Origin: CBDBCK01 sp965203345
GTDB lineage: Bacteria > Chloroflexota > Dehalococcoidia > Lucifugimonadales > Lucifugimonadaceae
Direction: 5' to 3'
DNA: 64,000 nt
Assembly: GCA_965203345.1 (NCBI GenBank)
Contig: CBDBCK010000028.1
Span: 558,001-622,000, forward strand
The translations under genes were made by a program, and so were the position numbers. A model generated the notes under the pieces. The model did not search any database. It saw only the letters and a list, made by a program, of their open reading frames with translations, and was not told the origin of the DNA. Below are positions 16,405 through 24,169 of this stretch, one piece after another; the stretch's first letter is position 1; the number at the start of each line of letters is the position of its first letter.

Positions 16405-17616
16405 TCAGCTTTCGTCGTATGAAGATATAGTCTCCATATCCTTGTCACCCCGTCCGCTCAGAAGAAGCAGTACCACCCGTTCTTCGTTTAGCGAAGGCAA
16501 CCACCTTGTAAGATAGGCTATGGCATGAGCCGGCTCAAGTGCAGGGATTATTCCTTCGGATCTACTGAACAATTTGAAAGCAGCAATCGCCTCTTCATCC
16601 GTAGCGGACACATATCTAACTCTGCCGGAATCTTTGAGGAAAGCATGCTCTGGTCCTACGCTTGGATAGTCTAGACCGGCGGAAACGCTGTGTGCTTCTA
16701 GTATCTGGCCGTCAGTATCCTGTAGCACATAACTCAATGCTCCATGCAGAACGCCCGGTGTACCCCTTGTCATGGACGCTGCATGTTTATCGCCATCCAA
16801 TCCCCGCCCTGCAGCTTCTACCCCCACTAGTTCGACCTCTGCGTTCTCTCTGAACCCGGAGAACAAACCTATAGCATTAGATCCTCCACCTACGCACGCT
16901 ACGGCGCAGTCTGGTAGCCGCCCTGCCTGTTTGATGCACTGATCACGTGCTTCCCGCCCGATAATGGACTGAAAGTCGCGTACCATTCGGGGATAAGGGT
17001 GTGGCCCTACCACGCTCCCCATCAGGTAATGGCTAGTTTCCGCGTTCGCAACCCAATCTCTTATCGCTTCGTTTACCGCGTCCTTCAGTGTGCGCCCTCC
17101 GGAAACCACGGACCTTACTTTGGCACCTAAAGCCTTCATCCGTTGGACGTTCGGCATCTGTCTATGCATATCCACTTCACCCATATAGACTACGCACTCC
17201 AGGCCGAGTAACGCGCAAACAGAAGCTGCTGCTACACCGTGCTGTCCTGCTCCAGTCTCTGCTATTATGCGTTTCTTACCCAACCGGAGTGCTAAGAGTG
17301 CTTGTCCTAGGGCATTATTTATCTTATGAGCCCCGGTGTGAGTGAGGTCTTCGCGCTTCACGTATACTTGCGCCTTTCCTCCAAACTTTTTCTCAAAATT
17401 ACGGGCTCGGAACAATGGGGTCGGCCTTCCCACGTAATCTCGCAGCATATCCTCAAACTCTGATATGAAGCTCTTGTCGGCAAATGCATCGGCTCTGGCG
17501 GCCTCTAGCTCCCTCAGTGGCGTAGTAAGTATTTCCGGGACAAACATCCCTCCATACGCTCCAAAGCGGCCATGCTCGTCCGGCAAAGTAAGACGCTTTA
17601 AATGTTCAACGGTCAT
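16405..17616 (-). CDS. trpB: Tryptophan synthase beta chain
   Basis: PLP enzyme joining indole and serine to tryptophan. The 403-residue TrpB1-type protein has the PLP lysine at K98 in THTGAHKINN, the catalytic Glu120 in AETGAGQHG, and the phosphate cup GGGSNAIG near 242. The C-terminal LLLLSGRGDKDM matches the family end. No trpA or other trp gene lies in this window, which is unusual because trpBA are normally adjacent. The gene is divergent from the dCMP deaminase gene, with 108 bases between. It uses an ATG start. Confidence 0.95.
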   Translation of the reverse strand: MTVEHLKRLTLPDEHGRFGAYGGMFVPEILTTPLRELEAARADAFADKSFISEFEDMLRDYVGRPTPLFRARNFEKKFGGKAQVYVKREDLTHTGAHKINNALGQALLALRLGKKRIIAETGAGQHGVAAASVCALLGLECVVYMGEVDMHRQMPNVQRMKALGAKVRSVVSGGRTLKDAVNEAIRDWVANAETSHYLMGSVVGPHPYPRMVRDFQSIIGREARDQCIKQAGRLPDCAVACVGGGSNAIGLFSGFRENAEVELVGVEAAGRGLDGDKHAASMTRGTPGVLHGALSYVLQDTDGQILEAHSVSAGLDYPSVGPEHAFLKDSGRVRYVSATDEEAIAAFKLFSRSEGIIPALEPAHAIAYLTRWLPSLNEERVVLLLLSGRGDKDMETISSYDES

Positions 17617-17724
17617 TATCGCTCCTGAAGAAGTTTATCTGACAAGATTTAAGATACCAAAAGCAGAGAATAGAGATATAAATTATATGGGACGCAGAAC
17701 AAAATGCATCAGACGTGAAGCTGG

Positions 17725-18267
17725 ATGACAGACTCCGATTTTAGACCAGACATAGATGAATATATGATGGCGGTAGCTATAACGGCCCGCCTTAGAGCTA
17801 ATTGCCTAGGGACACGCGTGGGGGCTGTCTTGGCGCAAGGCGCACATATAGTATCCACAGGGTACAACGGCACGCCTAGCGGGATGACCAACTGCGCTGA
17901 AGGTGGCTGTTATAGATGTAGGAACAAGGAGCATTTCTCCTCTGGTATAGGGTACGATGTCTGTATTTGCGTCCATGCAGAGCAAAACGCTCTGTTGGCT
18001 GCGGCGAAGTTCGGGATACGCGTAAACGACTCCACACTCTATTCTACTGCACGTCCGTGTTTTGGTTGTGCCAAAGAAGCTCTACAGGCCGGGGTTCAGA
18101 GAGTATTCTACCTTAACGACTGGCGCCATCCTAATACCTCTCTACGCAAAGATTACATCAGCCTCTCGGAACACTTCCCTAAAGGGGTGAAAGAGATAAC
18201 TCTCTCTGAAAAATACCTGATGCTGATGGCTGATCAGTTTAAAAATTCTGCACAGCTTGGCGACTAA
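17725..18267 (+). CDS. Deoxycytidylate (dCMP) deaminase family protein
   Basis: Zinc hydrolase of 180 residues that should deaminate dCMP to dUMP, feeding thymidylate synthesis. The zinc and proton-shuttle motif HAE lies in CVHAEQNAL near residue 90, and PCFGC near 110 supplies the two cysteines. VGAVLAQGAHIVSTGYNGTPSG near 33 is the typical ComEB/dCMP-deaminase lead, and a cysteine-rich insert (GCYRCRNKEHF) precedes HAE as in this branch. It uses an ATG start and converges with pgpA, two bases apart. A competence role, as for the ComEB name, is not implied. Confidence 0.88.
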   Translation: MTDSDFRPDIDEYMMAVAITARLRANCLGTRVGAVLAQGAHIVSTGYNGTPSGMTNCAEGGCYRCRNKEHFSSGIGYDVCICVHAEQNALLAAAKFGIRVNDSTLYSTARPCFGCAKEALQAGVQRVFYLNDWRHPNTSLRKDYISLSEHFPKGVKEITLSEKYLMLMADQFKNSAQLGD

Positions 18268-18269
18268 TG

Positions 18270-18770
18270 CTATCTGGCAAAGAACTGCAAAGGTTCGGAT
18301 ACGCGGATGATATTGAGTACTACGGCAACCCCTATACCTGCTGCGACGTCATCGGCCATTATTCCCCAGCCGTAGGGTAGCCTTTCAAGGCGGCGTATGC
18401 CCAAGGGCTTCCATACGTCAGCGACTCGGAAAAGGACGAACGCCGCCGCAATCCAATATATGTCCTTTGGTAGGAAAACTACGCTTATCCAAACCCCGCA
18501 CCATTCATCTATGACCGTTCTTGAAGGATCGGTTTCGCCAGGCTTTAAGTTTCTAGACGAAGCCCAGACTCCTATTACAAACGAAGAACCTATTAGTAAC
18601 AGCATCCACAAGGAGTTCGACTCAAAAGGCATAAACCAGAAGCCTATCGCTGCTATCGCCGCCGCAACTGTCCCCTTACCTATGAACGGCCACAGTCCGC
18701 TTCCAAACCCAGTTGCAATAAACTCAGCCGTATACCGTTCCAACGTTACGTTGGTCGGTAGCTTCTTCAT
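18270..18770 (-). CDS. pgpA: Phosphatidylglycerophosphatase A
   Basis: Membrane enzyme that dephosphorylates phosphatidylglycerol phosphate to phosphatidylglycerol. The 166-residue protein shows the family pattern: ATGFGSGLWPFIGKGTVAA near residue 16, IDEWCGVWIS near 87, FVLFRVADVWKPLGIRRLE near 112 and GIMADDVAAGI near 139, with about four hydrophobic helices. Its ATG overlaps the serS stop in ATGA, so it is translated from the lysS-serS transcript. The gene order with two tRNA synthetases is a convenience of the operon, not a pathway link. Confidence 0.88.
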   Translation of the reverse strand: MKKLPTNVTLERYTAEFIATGFGSGLWPFIGKGTVAAAIAAIGFWFMPFESNSLWMLLLIGSSFVIGVWASSRNLKPGETDPSRTVIDEWCGVWISVVFLPKDIYWIAAAFVLFRVADVWKPLGIRRLERLPYGWGIMADDVAAGIGVAVVLNIIRVSEPLQFFAR

Positions 18771-20041
18771 TCTGGCGGCGTTAAGCGGTCACTCCCTACG
18801 TATCGGTGGAGAGGTTTCGGGAGAACTACACTACCGTCGCTTTGTATCCCTGACTCCAGCACAGCTATCCATATCCTGGGTAGTGCAAGTCCTGATCCGT
18901 TTAGAGTGTGAGGCAAGCACGGTGTAGTGTTAGGAGCGGGTCTGTAGCGGGTGTTACTTCTCCGCGCCTGAAAGTCGAGGCAGTTAGATATAGAGCTTAC
19001 CTCAAGCCACTCCTCAACCCCTGGGCTCCATACCTCTATGTCCAAGGTTTTTGCTGCCTGGAAGCCCATGTCTCCAGCGCACAACCTTACGACTCGGTAG
19101 ATCAGATCCAGCCTTTCGCATAACGTGCAAGCCTCTTCAAGCATCTCTTCAAATGCTTCCTCGGACGCGTGCGGTTCTGAAAAGCGGAACATCTCAACCT
19201 TCTCGAATTGATGTACTCTCTTAATGCCGCGTACATCTCTGCCTGATGCGGTCTTCTCTTTACGAAAGCAGGTAGTTTGTGCCACGTATTTGAGCGGTAG
19301 TTTTCCACTGGGGATTATCTTGCCAGCGTGAATGGCGTTCAGAGACACCTCAGACGTAGGAATCAGCCACAAGTCTGTCTCTTCGTCTTTGTAGAGGTTA
19401 GACGCGAATTTGGGGAGATTCCCTGATGCCATCATAGTTTCTTTTCGAACCAGCAGAGGAGGTTCTATCTCGGTATAGCCAAACTCCATTGAGTGTACGT
19501 CTAGCATCCACGATGCTAAAGCTCTGTTGAGCCGTGCCCCAGGCCCTTTCAGGAGATAAAATCTAGCCCCCGACATCCTGGCGGCCGCTTCAATGTCCAG
19601 AACCTGCAACTTATTGACCCCAAAATCCCAATGTGGCACCGCGTTAGGCGCGTCAACAGGATGTCCGAATGCTTTCCCCACCTGATTGCCAGATTCGTCC
19701 AAACCGTCAGGAACGTTGGCTAGCGGAATGTTTGGTATGGCCAGCATAACGGTTTTAAACTGTTGCTCTATGCTTTCCGCCTCCACCTCCAATAGTTTTA
19801 GAGACTTGCCCAACGCTCTAATATCCTCGGCTTCTTGTTCGGTGGGCTTTCGGCCTTCCTTTCCTATGCGCTTGCTCACAGAATTCCTTTTGCTCCTCCT
19901 CTTCTCTATTTCCGCTATCAAGCTCCGTCTCTTTTTATCCAACAAGAACGCTTTTTCAACGGCCTCACCAGTTTCACCGCGCCGCATTATCGCACGGCGC
20001 ACACCTTCCAGATCCTTGCGGATGACCTTGATGTCAAGCAT
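18767..20041 (-). CDS. serS: Seryl-tRNA synthetase
   Basis: Class II aminoacyl-tRNA synthetase charging tRNA-Ser. In 424 residues it shows the N-terminal coiled-coil arm (about 30-105), motif 2 around FRKEKTASGRDVRG with RVHQFEKVEMF, and motif 3 in LPHTLNGSGLALPR near 380. Length is normal. It uses an ATG start located two bases after the lysS stop, and its stop overlaps the pgpA start, so lysS-serS-pgpA form one tight minus-strand operon. No T-box or other leader is visible before it. Confidence 0.96.
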   Translation of the reverse strand: MLDIKVIRKDLEGVRRAIMRRGETGEAVEKAFLLDKKRRSLIAEIEKRRSKRNSVSKRIGKEGRKPTEQEAEDIRALGKSLKLLEVEAESIEQQFKTVMLAIPNIPLANVPDGLDESGNQVGKAFGHPVDAPNAVPHWDFGVNKLQVLDIEAAARMSGARFYLLKGPGARLNRALASWMLDVHSMEFGYTEIEPPLLVRKETMMASGNLPKFASNLYKDEETDLWLIPTSEVSLNAIHAGKIIPSGKLPLKYVAQTTCFRKEKTASGRDVRGIKRVHQFEKVEMFRFSEPHASEEAFEEMLEEACTLCERLDLIYRVVRLCAGDMGFQAAKTLDIEVWSPGVEEWLEVSSISNCLDFQARRSNTRYRPAPNTTPCLPHTLNGSGLALPRIWIAVLESGIQSDGSVVLPKPLHRYVGSDRLTPPE

Positions 20042-20043
20042 AG

Positions 20044-21609
20044 TTACTTCTGAGTCGGGTTGGTCTCGGAGTCTAGAGAACGCATGGTAGGGAACAGGAC
20101 CACTTCCTTTATACTATGTTCGCCTGATATAAGCATGGTCAGTCTGTCTATACCCATCCCGATCCCCCCGGTCGGAGGCATACCGTGTTCAAGGGCAAGA
20201 ATAAAATCTTCGTCGAGCCTGTCCGTTTCATCGTCTCCTATCTCCAACCGAGTTTTCTCTTGTTCTTCAAGTCTCTCGCGCTGATCGCGTGGATCATTAA
20301 GCTCTGTGAAAGCGTTGGCTATTTCCATTCCGAACACAAAGGCCTCAAATCGCTCTGCTATGTTAGGAGCGTCGGGTTTTCTTTTGGCGAGCGGCGACAT
20401 AACAACGGGATAATCTATTAGGAAAGAAGGCTTCCTCAAGTGAGGTTCTACGCCCGCCGAAACTACCTTGTCCATGAGTCTAGCTAAACTAGCCCCCTCT
20501 TGGACGTGGATCCCCGCTGATCGCATAGCTTCGCCCAAGGCAGAGGCGTCCTTCATAGCCGTTAGGTCTATGCCCGTCCGATTCTTCGTTTCTTCTAACA
20601 TGCTAAGCCTTTGCCAAGGAGGCGATACGTCCACGTACTCTCCATCAGGAATCGCAAGCGTTGTGGAACCGGTCGTCTTCTTGACCGTGTAAGCTACCAA
20701 CTGCTCTAATAGCTCCATCATCTCAATGTAAGAGGAGTATGCCGAGTAAGCCTCTATAGTTGTAAACTCTGGATTATGGTTATGGTCTATCCCCTCGTTT
20801 CGGAAGACCCGACCTATCTCAAACACTTTCTCCATGCCGCCCACTATGAGCTTCTTCAATGGCAGTTCCGTAGCTATGCGCAAATAAAAGTTTTGGCCGA
20901 GTGCGTTATGTCTCGTTACGAAGGGTCTTGCCTGCGCACCTGCCGCTACCGGAACAAGTATGGGAGTTTCCATTTCAACGAATCCCTGGTTTCCCATGAA
21001 GTCCCTGACGGCCGCGGTAACGGCTGCTCTCAGTCGGGCGTTCTTCATTGCGGCATCGTTTGTTATGAGATCAAGGTAGCGCCTTCGGTGTCTCATCTCC
21101 GGGTTTTTCAGTCCAGCCCATTTATCTGGCAGCGGCCTGAGAGATTTGCTCAGCATAACCGCCTCTCGGACCTTTATTGTTATCTCTCCTCTTTTGGTGC
21201 GGATGACTGATCCAGTTACCCCTACGAAGTCGCCCAGATCGGTGGTTGACAGGAATTGATCAGAGTCGGGCATAAGGTCGCTGCGAAACTGGACCTGAAG
21301 TCTGTCACCGTCCGACTTGATGTCCAGGAACGCTATTTTTCCCATCTCTCTCTTCCCAGTAACGCGTCCGGTGACACTTACACTTTCCGTCTGCGTATCC
21401 TTGGCGACCGCATTGTCCTTATTTTGTGCCTCTTCAAGTTCTATGAAAGCTACTATGGCTTCCGTTATGGTGTGGGTACGTCTCCATCTTGCAGGGTAAG
21501 GGTTTATGCCATTGGTGCGTAGAACTTCTATGCTTTTCGCACGTGCTTTCCTGATGTTCTCTTCGGCACTGGTATAAATATTCAAGTTGTTGGTCAAGTC
21601 TTCTCCCAT
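20044..21609 (-). CDS. lysS: Lysyl-tRNA synthetase, class II
   Basis: Charges tRNA-Lys. The 521-residue class II enzyme has the N-terminal OB-fold tRNA-binding domain (about 75-170, containing VSVTGRVTGKREMGK), motif 2 around VFRNEGIDHNHNPEFTTIEAY, and motif 3 in PPTGGIGMGIDRLTML near 490. An N-terminal extension of some 25 residues precedes the family start SIEVLRTNGINPYP. It is the first gene of the operon with serS and pgpA, and is divergent from rsmD, leaving about 170 bases for promoters on both strands. Confidence 0.96.
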   Translation of the reverse strand: MGEDLTNNLNIYTSAEENIRKARAKSIEVLRTNGINPYPARWRRTHTITEAIVAFIELEEAQNKDNAVAKDTQTESVSVTGRVTGKREMGKIAFLDIKSDGDRLQVQFRSDLMPDSDQFLSTTDLGDFVGVTGSVIRTKRGEITIKVREAVMLSKSLRPLPDKWAGLKNPEMRHRRRYLDLITNDAAMKNARLRAAVTAAVRDFMGNQGFVEMETPILVPVAAGAQARPFVTRHNALGQNFYLRIATELPLKKLIVGGMEKVFEIGRVFRNEGIDHNHNPEFTTIEAYSAYSSYIEMMELLEQLVAYTVKKTTGSTTLAIPDGEYVDVSPPWQRLSMLEETKNRTGIDLTAMKDASALGEAMRSAGIHVQEGASLARLMDKVVSAGVEPHLRKPSFLIDYPVVMSPLAKRKPDAPNIAERFEAFVFGMEIANAFTELNDPRDQRERLEEQEKTRLEIGDDETDRLDEDFILALEHGMPPTGGIGMGIDRLTMLISGEHSIKEVVLFPTMRSLDSETNPTQK

Positions 21610-21780
21610 CGTATGAGCTTTAGCAATGCAACAAACATTCTACCTTCATGCGCATACTTTAGCTTCATAAAACGGGAAATCAGTAAATCTCGCATGCGTT
21701 TATCTACATACTCTTTGCTCTCTTGCAGTCATAATCAAAAAGCGCGAAGAACACAACTCTCTCCGAAAGGAGTATGTCTT

Positions 21781-22365
21781 TTGCGTAAAAAGTTATCGCG
21801 GTTTCAAAGAACCGCTAGGCTGCGCCCTACGATGGCGAAGGTTTTATCGGCGATATTTTCGATGCTAGAACCTAGAGGAGCAACAGGTCTGAAAATTTTA
21901 GATTTGTACGCCGGATCCGGTTCCTTCGGATGTGAGGCACTCAGGCGCGGCGCGGCGCGGGTCGATTTTGTAGAGAAAAACGGCAAGCGTTGCTCAGATA
22001 TACGTAAGACTCTGCAAAGAAGAGGTTTGGAGAAACGTGCCGGCATATATTCTAGGGAGATTTTTTCCGTCTTACCCGTTTTACCTGGTCCCTATGACGT
22101 GGTTTTCATAGACCCACCTTTCAGGGTTCAGACCCCATTTGTGCCTATGTTAGAGCGTATGGAGACTCTTGATATGTTCTCTCCGGATTGCGCGATTTTT
22201 ATAGAGCATGAGAAAGAGCTGGATCTGCCCGAGGAAGTTGGTGGTTTAACGATCCGGGCGGTTAAGCGTTACGGCGACTGCAAGGTTACGGTATATAGTA
22301 GGCGGTACGCTTCAGAGGAAACTCAAGATTCCCGGAGCATACCTTTTTATGGAGAGCTGGCATGA
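21781..22365 (+). CDS. rsmD: 16S rRNA m2G966 methyltransferase
   Basis: SAM-dependent N2-guanine methyltransferase acting on the 30S subunit. The opening LRPTMAKVLSAIFSML matches the RsmD N-terminal motif RPT-x-RVREALF, the SAM motif is DLYAGSGSFGCEALRRGA, and the catalytic tetrapeptide is DPPF in FIDPPF. I place the start at TTG 21781 because GAAAGGAG lies eight bases upstream and the protein then has family length (194 residues). The frame is open back to 21613 but that part is not conserved-looking. The stop overlaps the coaD start in ATGA, the classic rsmD-coaD pair. Confidence 0.88.
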   Translation: MRKKLSRFQRTARLRPTMAKVLSAIFSMLEPRGATGLKILDLYAGSGSFGCEALRRGAARVDFVEKNGKRCSDIRKTLQRRGLEKRAGIYSREIFSVLPVLPGPYDVVFIDPPFRVQTPFVPMLERMETLDMFSPDCAIFIEHEKELDLPEEVGGLTIRAVKRYGDCKVTVYSRRYASEETQDSRSIPFYGELA

Positions 22366-22847
22366 ATGCGACGGCGTTCTATCCGGGATCGTTTGATCCT
22401 GTTACCTTAGGGCACGTGGATATTGTTGAGCGTGCCGCTCGTCTGTTTTCTGACCTGATTGTGGGGGTATATGAAGAACCTTCCAAGCAGGTTCTATTTA
22501 CCGCCAAAGAGAGGGAAGAGATGTTTGCTTCTGCGGTCAGGCATCTTGGAAACGTATCCATATTGCGCTACCAAGGCCTAACAGTAGGCCAAGCCAAGAG
22601 ATTAGGGACTGCTGTCATAGTGCGCGGCCTGCGTATTGGCAGCGACTTTGAACATGAGCGCGAGATGGCTCTGATGAACAGAGACATAGACGCTTCAATA
22701 GATACGATATGTCTCTTGAGCTCGCTGCGGAATCAATTCGTCAGCTCTTCAAGAGTAAAAGAGATAGTAGGCTTGGGGGGAGATGTTTCTAGGCTGGTGC
22801 CAGCTAACGTTCTGCCTCTTCTGGCCAAAAAGATAATGGCAAGATAG
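22362..22847 (+). CDS. coaD: Pantetheine-phosphate adenylyltransferase
   Basis: Transfers AMP to 4'-phosphopantetheine, the penultimate step of coenzyme A synthesis. The 161-residue protein has the nucleotidyltransferase motif YPGSFDPVTLGHVDIVERA at the N-terminus, RGLRIGSDFEHEREMALMNR near 88 and SSSRVKEIVGLGGDV near 128, all normal for CoaD. The ATG overlaps the rsmD stop, and the coiled-coil protein gene follows by 24 bases, so the three are likely one transcript. Confidence 0.96.
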   Translation: MNATAFYPGSFDPVTLGHVDIVERAARLFSDLIVGVYEEPSKQVLFTAKEREEMFASAVRHLGNVSILRYQGLTVGQAKRLGTAVIVRGLRIGSDFEHEREMALMNRDIDASIDTICLLSSLRNQFVSSSRVKEIVGLGGDVSRLVPANVLPLLAKKIMAR

Positions 22848-22871
22848 ATTTGCTTTTAGCGGGAGGTAAAA

Positions 22872-23474
22872 ATGCTTATAAGCGACCAACTTGAGAAACT
22901 GTCGGCAGTTCTGGAAAAAGGTAAACTGCCTCTGAATGGACGAACTGTAGTCAACCTTGACGTGGTACGTCAGATAATAGAGGAGATACACAGCGACCTG
23001 CCGGACCAACTGAAGACAGCAGAGGCCATCATACGTCAGAAAGAGGCGGTTATACGCCAAGGCGAGATGGAAGCCCGGAGAATCCGCGCTTATGCTGATG
23101 AAGAGGCGCACACTATACGCCGCATGGCGGAGGATCAGTCCCGACAATTGATGGAGCAGGCTAGCACAGAAGCGTCTAACTTGGTTACTGGTGAATCTGT
23201 AACCCAGGAATCAAATCGCTTGGCGGAGCAGATGCGCAAGGAGAGTGAAGAAGAGAGCCGTCGCATTATAGTGAGAGCTAAAGCCGACGGTGATAAGCTG
23301 ATTGAAAAGGCACAGGGCGAGGCGGAAGAGTGCCGGCGGGGGGCAGACAACTACGCTAGAGAGATACTGTTCAGCATTGAAGAGAACGTAGTGAACGCGC
23401 TAGGACAGGTGAGGAACGGCATTGACGTGCTGGGCGTGCAAGGAGTCAGAGAACCCTCCTTGAAAGACCGTTAA
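22872..23474 (+). CDS. Coiled-coil protein downstream of coaD
   Basis: A 200-residue, highly charged protein, predicted to be almost entirely helical. After a short N-terminal part with a PLNGRTVVNLDVVRQIIEEI segment, residues 45-165 are rich in Glu, Arg, Ala and Gln with heptad character, like DivIVA or ATP-synthase subunit b stalks. No membrane segment or enzyme motif is seen. The ATG has a strong GGGAGG site seven bases upstream. A gene of this kind after coaD occurs in several bacteria, so a structural or septum-related role is possible, but I cannot assign one. Confidence 0.7.
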   Translation: MLISDQLEKLSAVLEKGKLPLNGRTVVNLDVVRQIIEEIHSDLPDQLKTAEAIIRQKEAVIRQGEMEARRIRAYADEEAHTIRRMAEDQSRQLMEQASTEASNLVTGESVTQESNRLAEQMRKESEEESRRIIVRAKADGDKLIEKAQGEAEECRRGADNYAREILFSIEENVVNALGQVRNGIDVLGVQGVREPSLKDR

Positions 23475-23552
23475 TTCGGTCTTATCAAAAGCGACTCTAA
23501 TAAAGGCGTATTTTAAACGTCTGATGTTTGGAATGCCAGGGGCAGGCTGATT

Positions 23553-23921
23553 TCAGTTTCTTCCGTAGTCGTCTTCAACTCGGACTATGTCATCTTCGCC
23601 CAGGTAGTCGCCCGTCTGGACTTCAATAATCTCAAGTGGATCTATTGAAGACAGGTTTTCAATGCGGTGTTGCATAGTTCGAGGCACTGATATTGATTGC
23701 CCTCTACCTAGAGTACTTGTCGTATCGTTTAAACGTACGTTAGCGGTGCCTCGTGCCACAGTCCAATTTTCGTCTCTATGGCGATGCCACTGGAATGAAA
23801 GTCTTGACTTGGAGTTGACCGTGAGCCTTTTAACTTGAAAGCCAGGACCTCTGGCCAGGACGGTATAGCTTCCCCAAGGACGAGTAACCTTTTCGCCTAC
23901 TTTATCCTTTATTTCTTCCAT
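23553..23921 (-). CDS. Cupin, type II phosphomannose isomerase C-terminal domain
   Basis: A 122-residue single-domain cupin corresponding to the isomerase half of bifunctional mannose-1-phosphate guanylyltransferase / phosphomannose isomerase. The family opening RPWGSYTVL, the metal-binding histidines in FQWHRHRDENW, the second cupin motif near QHRIENLS and the ending IEVQTGDYLGEDDIVRVEDDYGR are all present. Standing free of the guanylyltransferase domain, it could isomerise mannose-6-phosphate and fructose-6-phosphate, or regulate. It is monocistronic, next to tRNA-Gly on the same strand. Confidence 0.85.
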   Translation of the reverse strand: MEEIKDKVGEKVTRPWGSYTVLARGPGFQVKRLTVNSKSRLSFQWHRHRDENWTVARGTANVRLNDTTSTLGRGQSISVPRTMQHRIENLSSIDPLEIIEVQTGDYLGEDDIVRVEDDYGRN

Positions 23922-23991
23922 TTACTGTTAACTCTCTTTACACAAAGCCTACCCCGTACGGGAACGATAGGGGACAAGGCATCTTGAAAGC

Positions 23992-24067
23992 TGGAGCGGG
24001 GAACGGGGATCGAACCCGCGACCTCCTGCTTGGGAAGCAGATGCTCTACCAGCTGAGCTATCCCCGC
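23992..24067 (-). tRNA. tRNA-Gly (anticodon CCC)
   Basis: A complete cloverleaf reads on the minus strand. The acceptor stem GCGGGGA pairs fully with TCCCCGC. The D arm contains AGCTCAGCTGGTAGAGC, the anticodon loop is TTCCCAA giving CCC, and the T arm is GCGGG-TTCGATC-CCCGT. The discriminator is T and CCA is encoded. It reads GGG glycine codons. Confidence 0.97.
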
Positions 24068-24169
24068 CGACTTACTAGTTGATTATACATTCTATTTTAT
24101 GGAACTAGGGAGCTGTTGTAAGAGGCAGCATAGATAGTATGATCTGCTGAGAGGAACCCGGCCTAGGGA

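Noticed and set aside
21613..21780. Extended start of rsmD
   Set aside because: The extra 56 residues do not resemble RsmD, and GAAAGGAG before TTG 21781 gives the family length.
21610..21780. T-box leader for lysS
   Set aside because: The gap is short and shared with rsmD, and I saw no T-box core or terminator/antiterminator pair.
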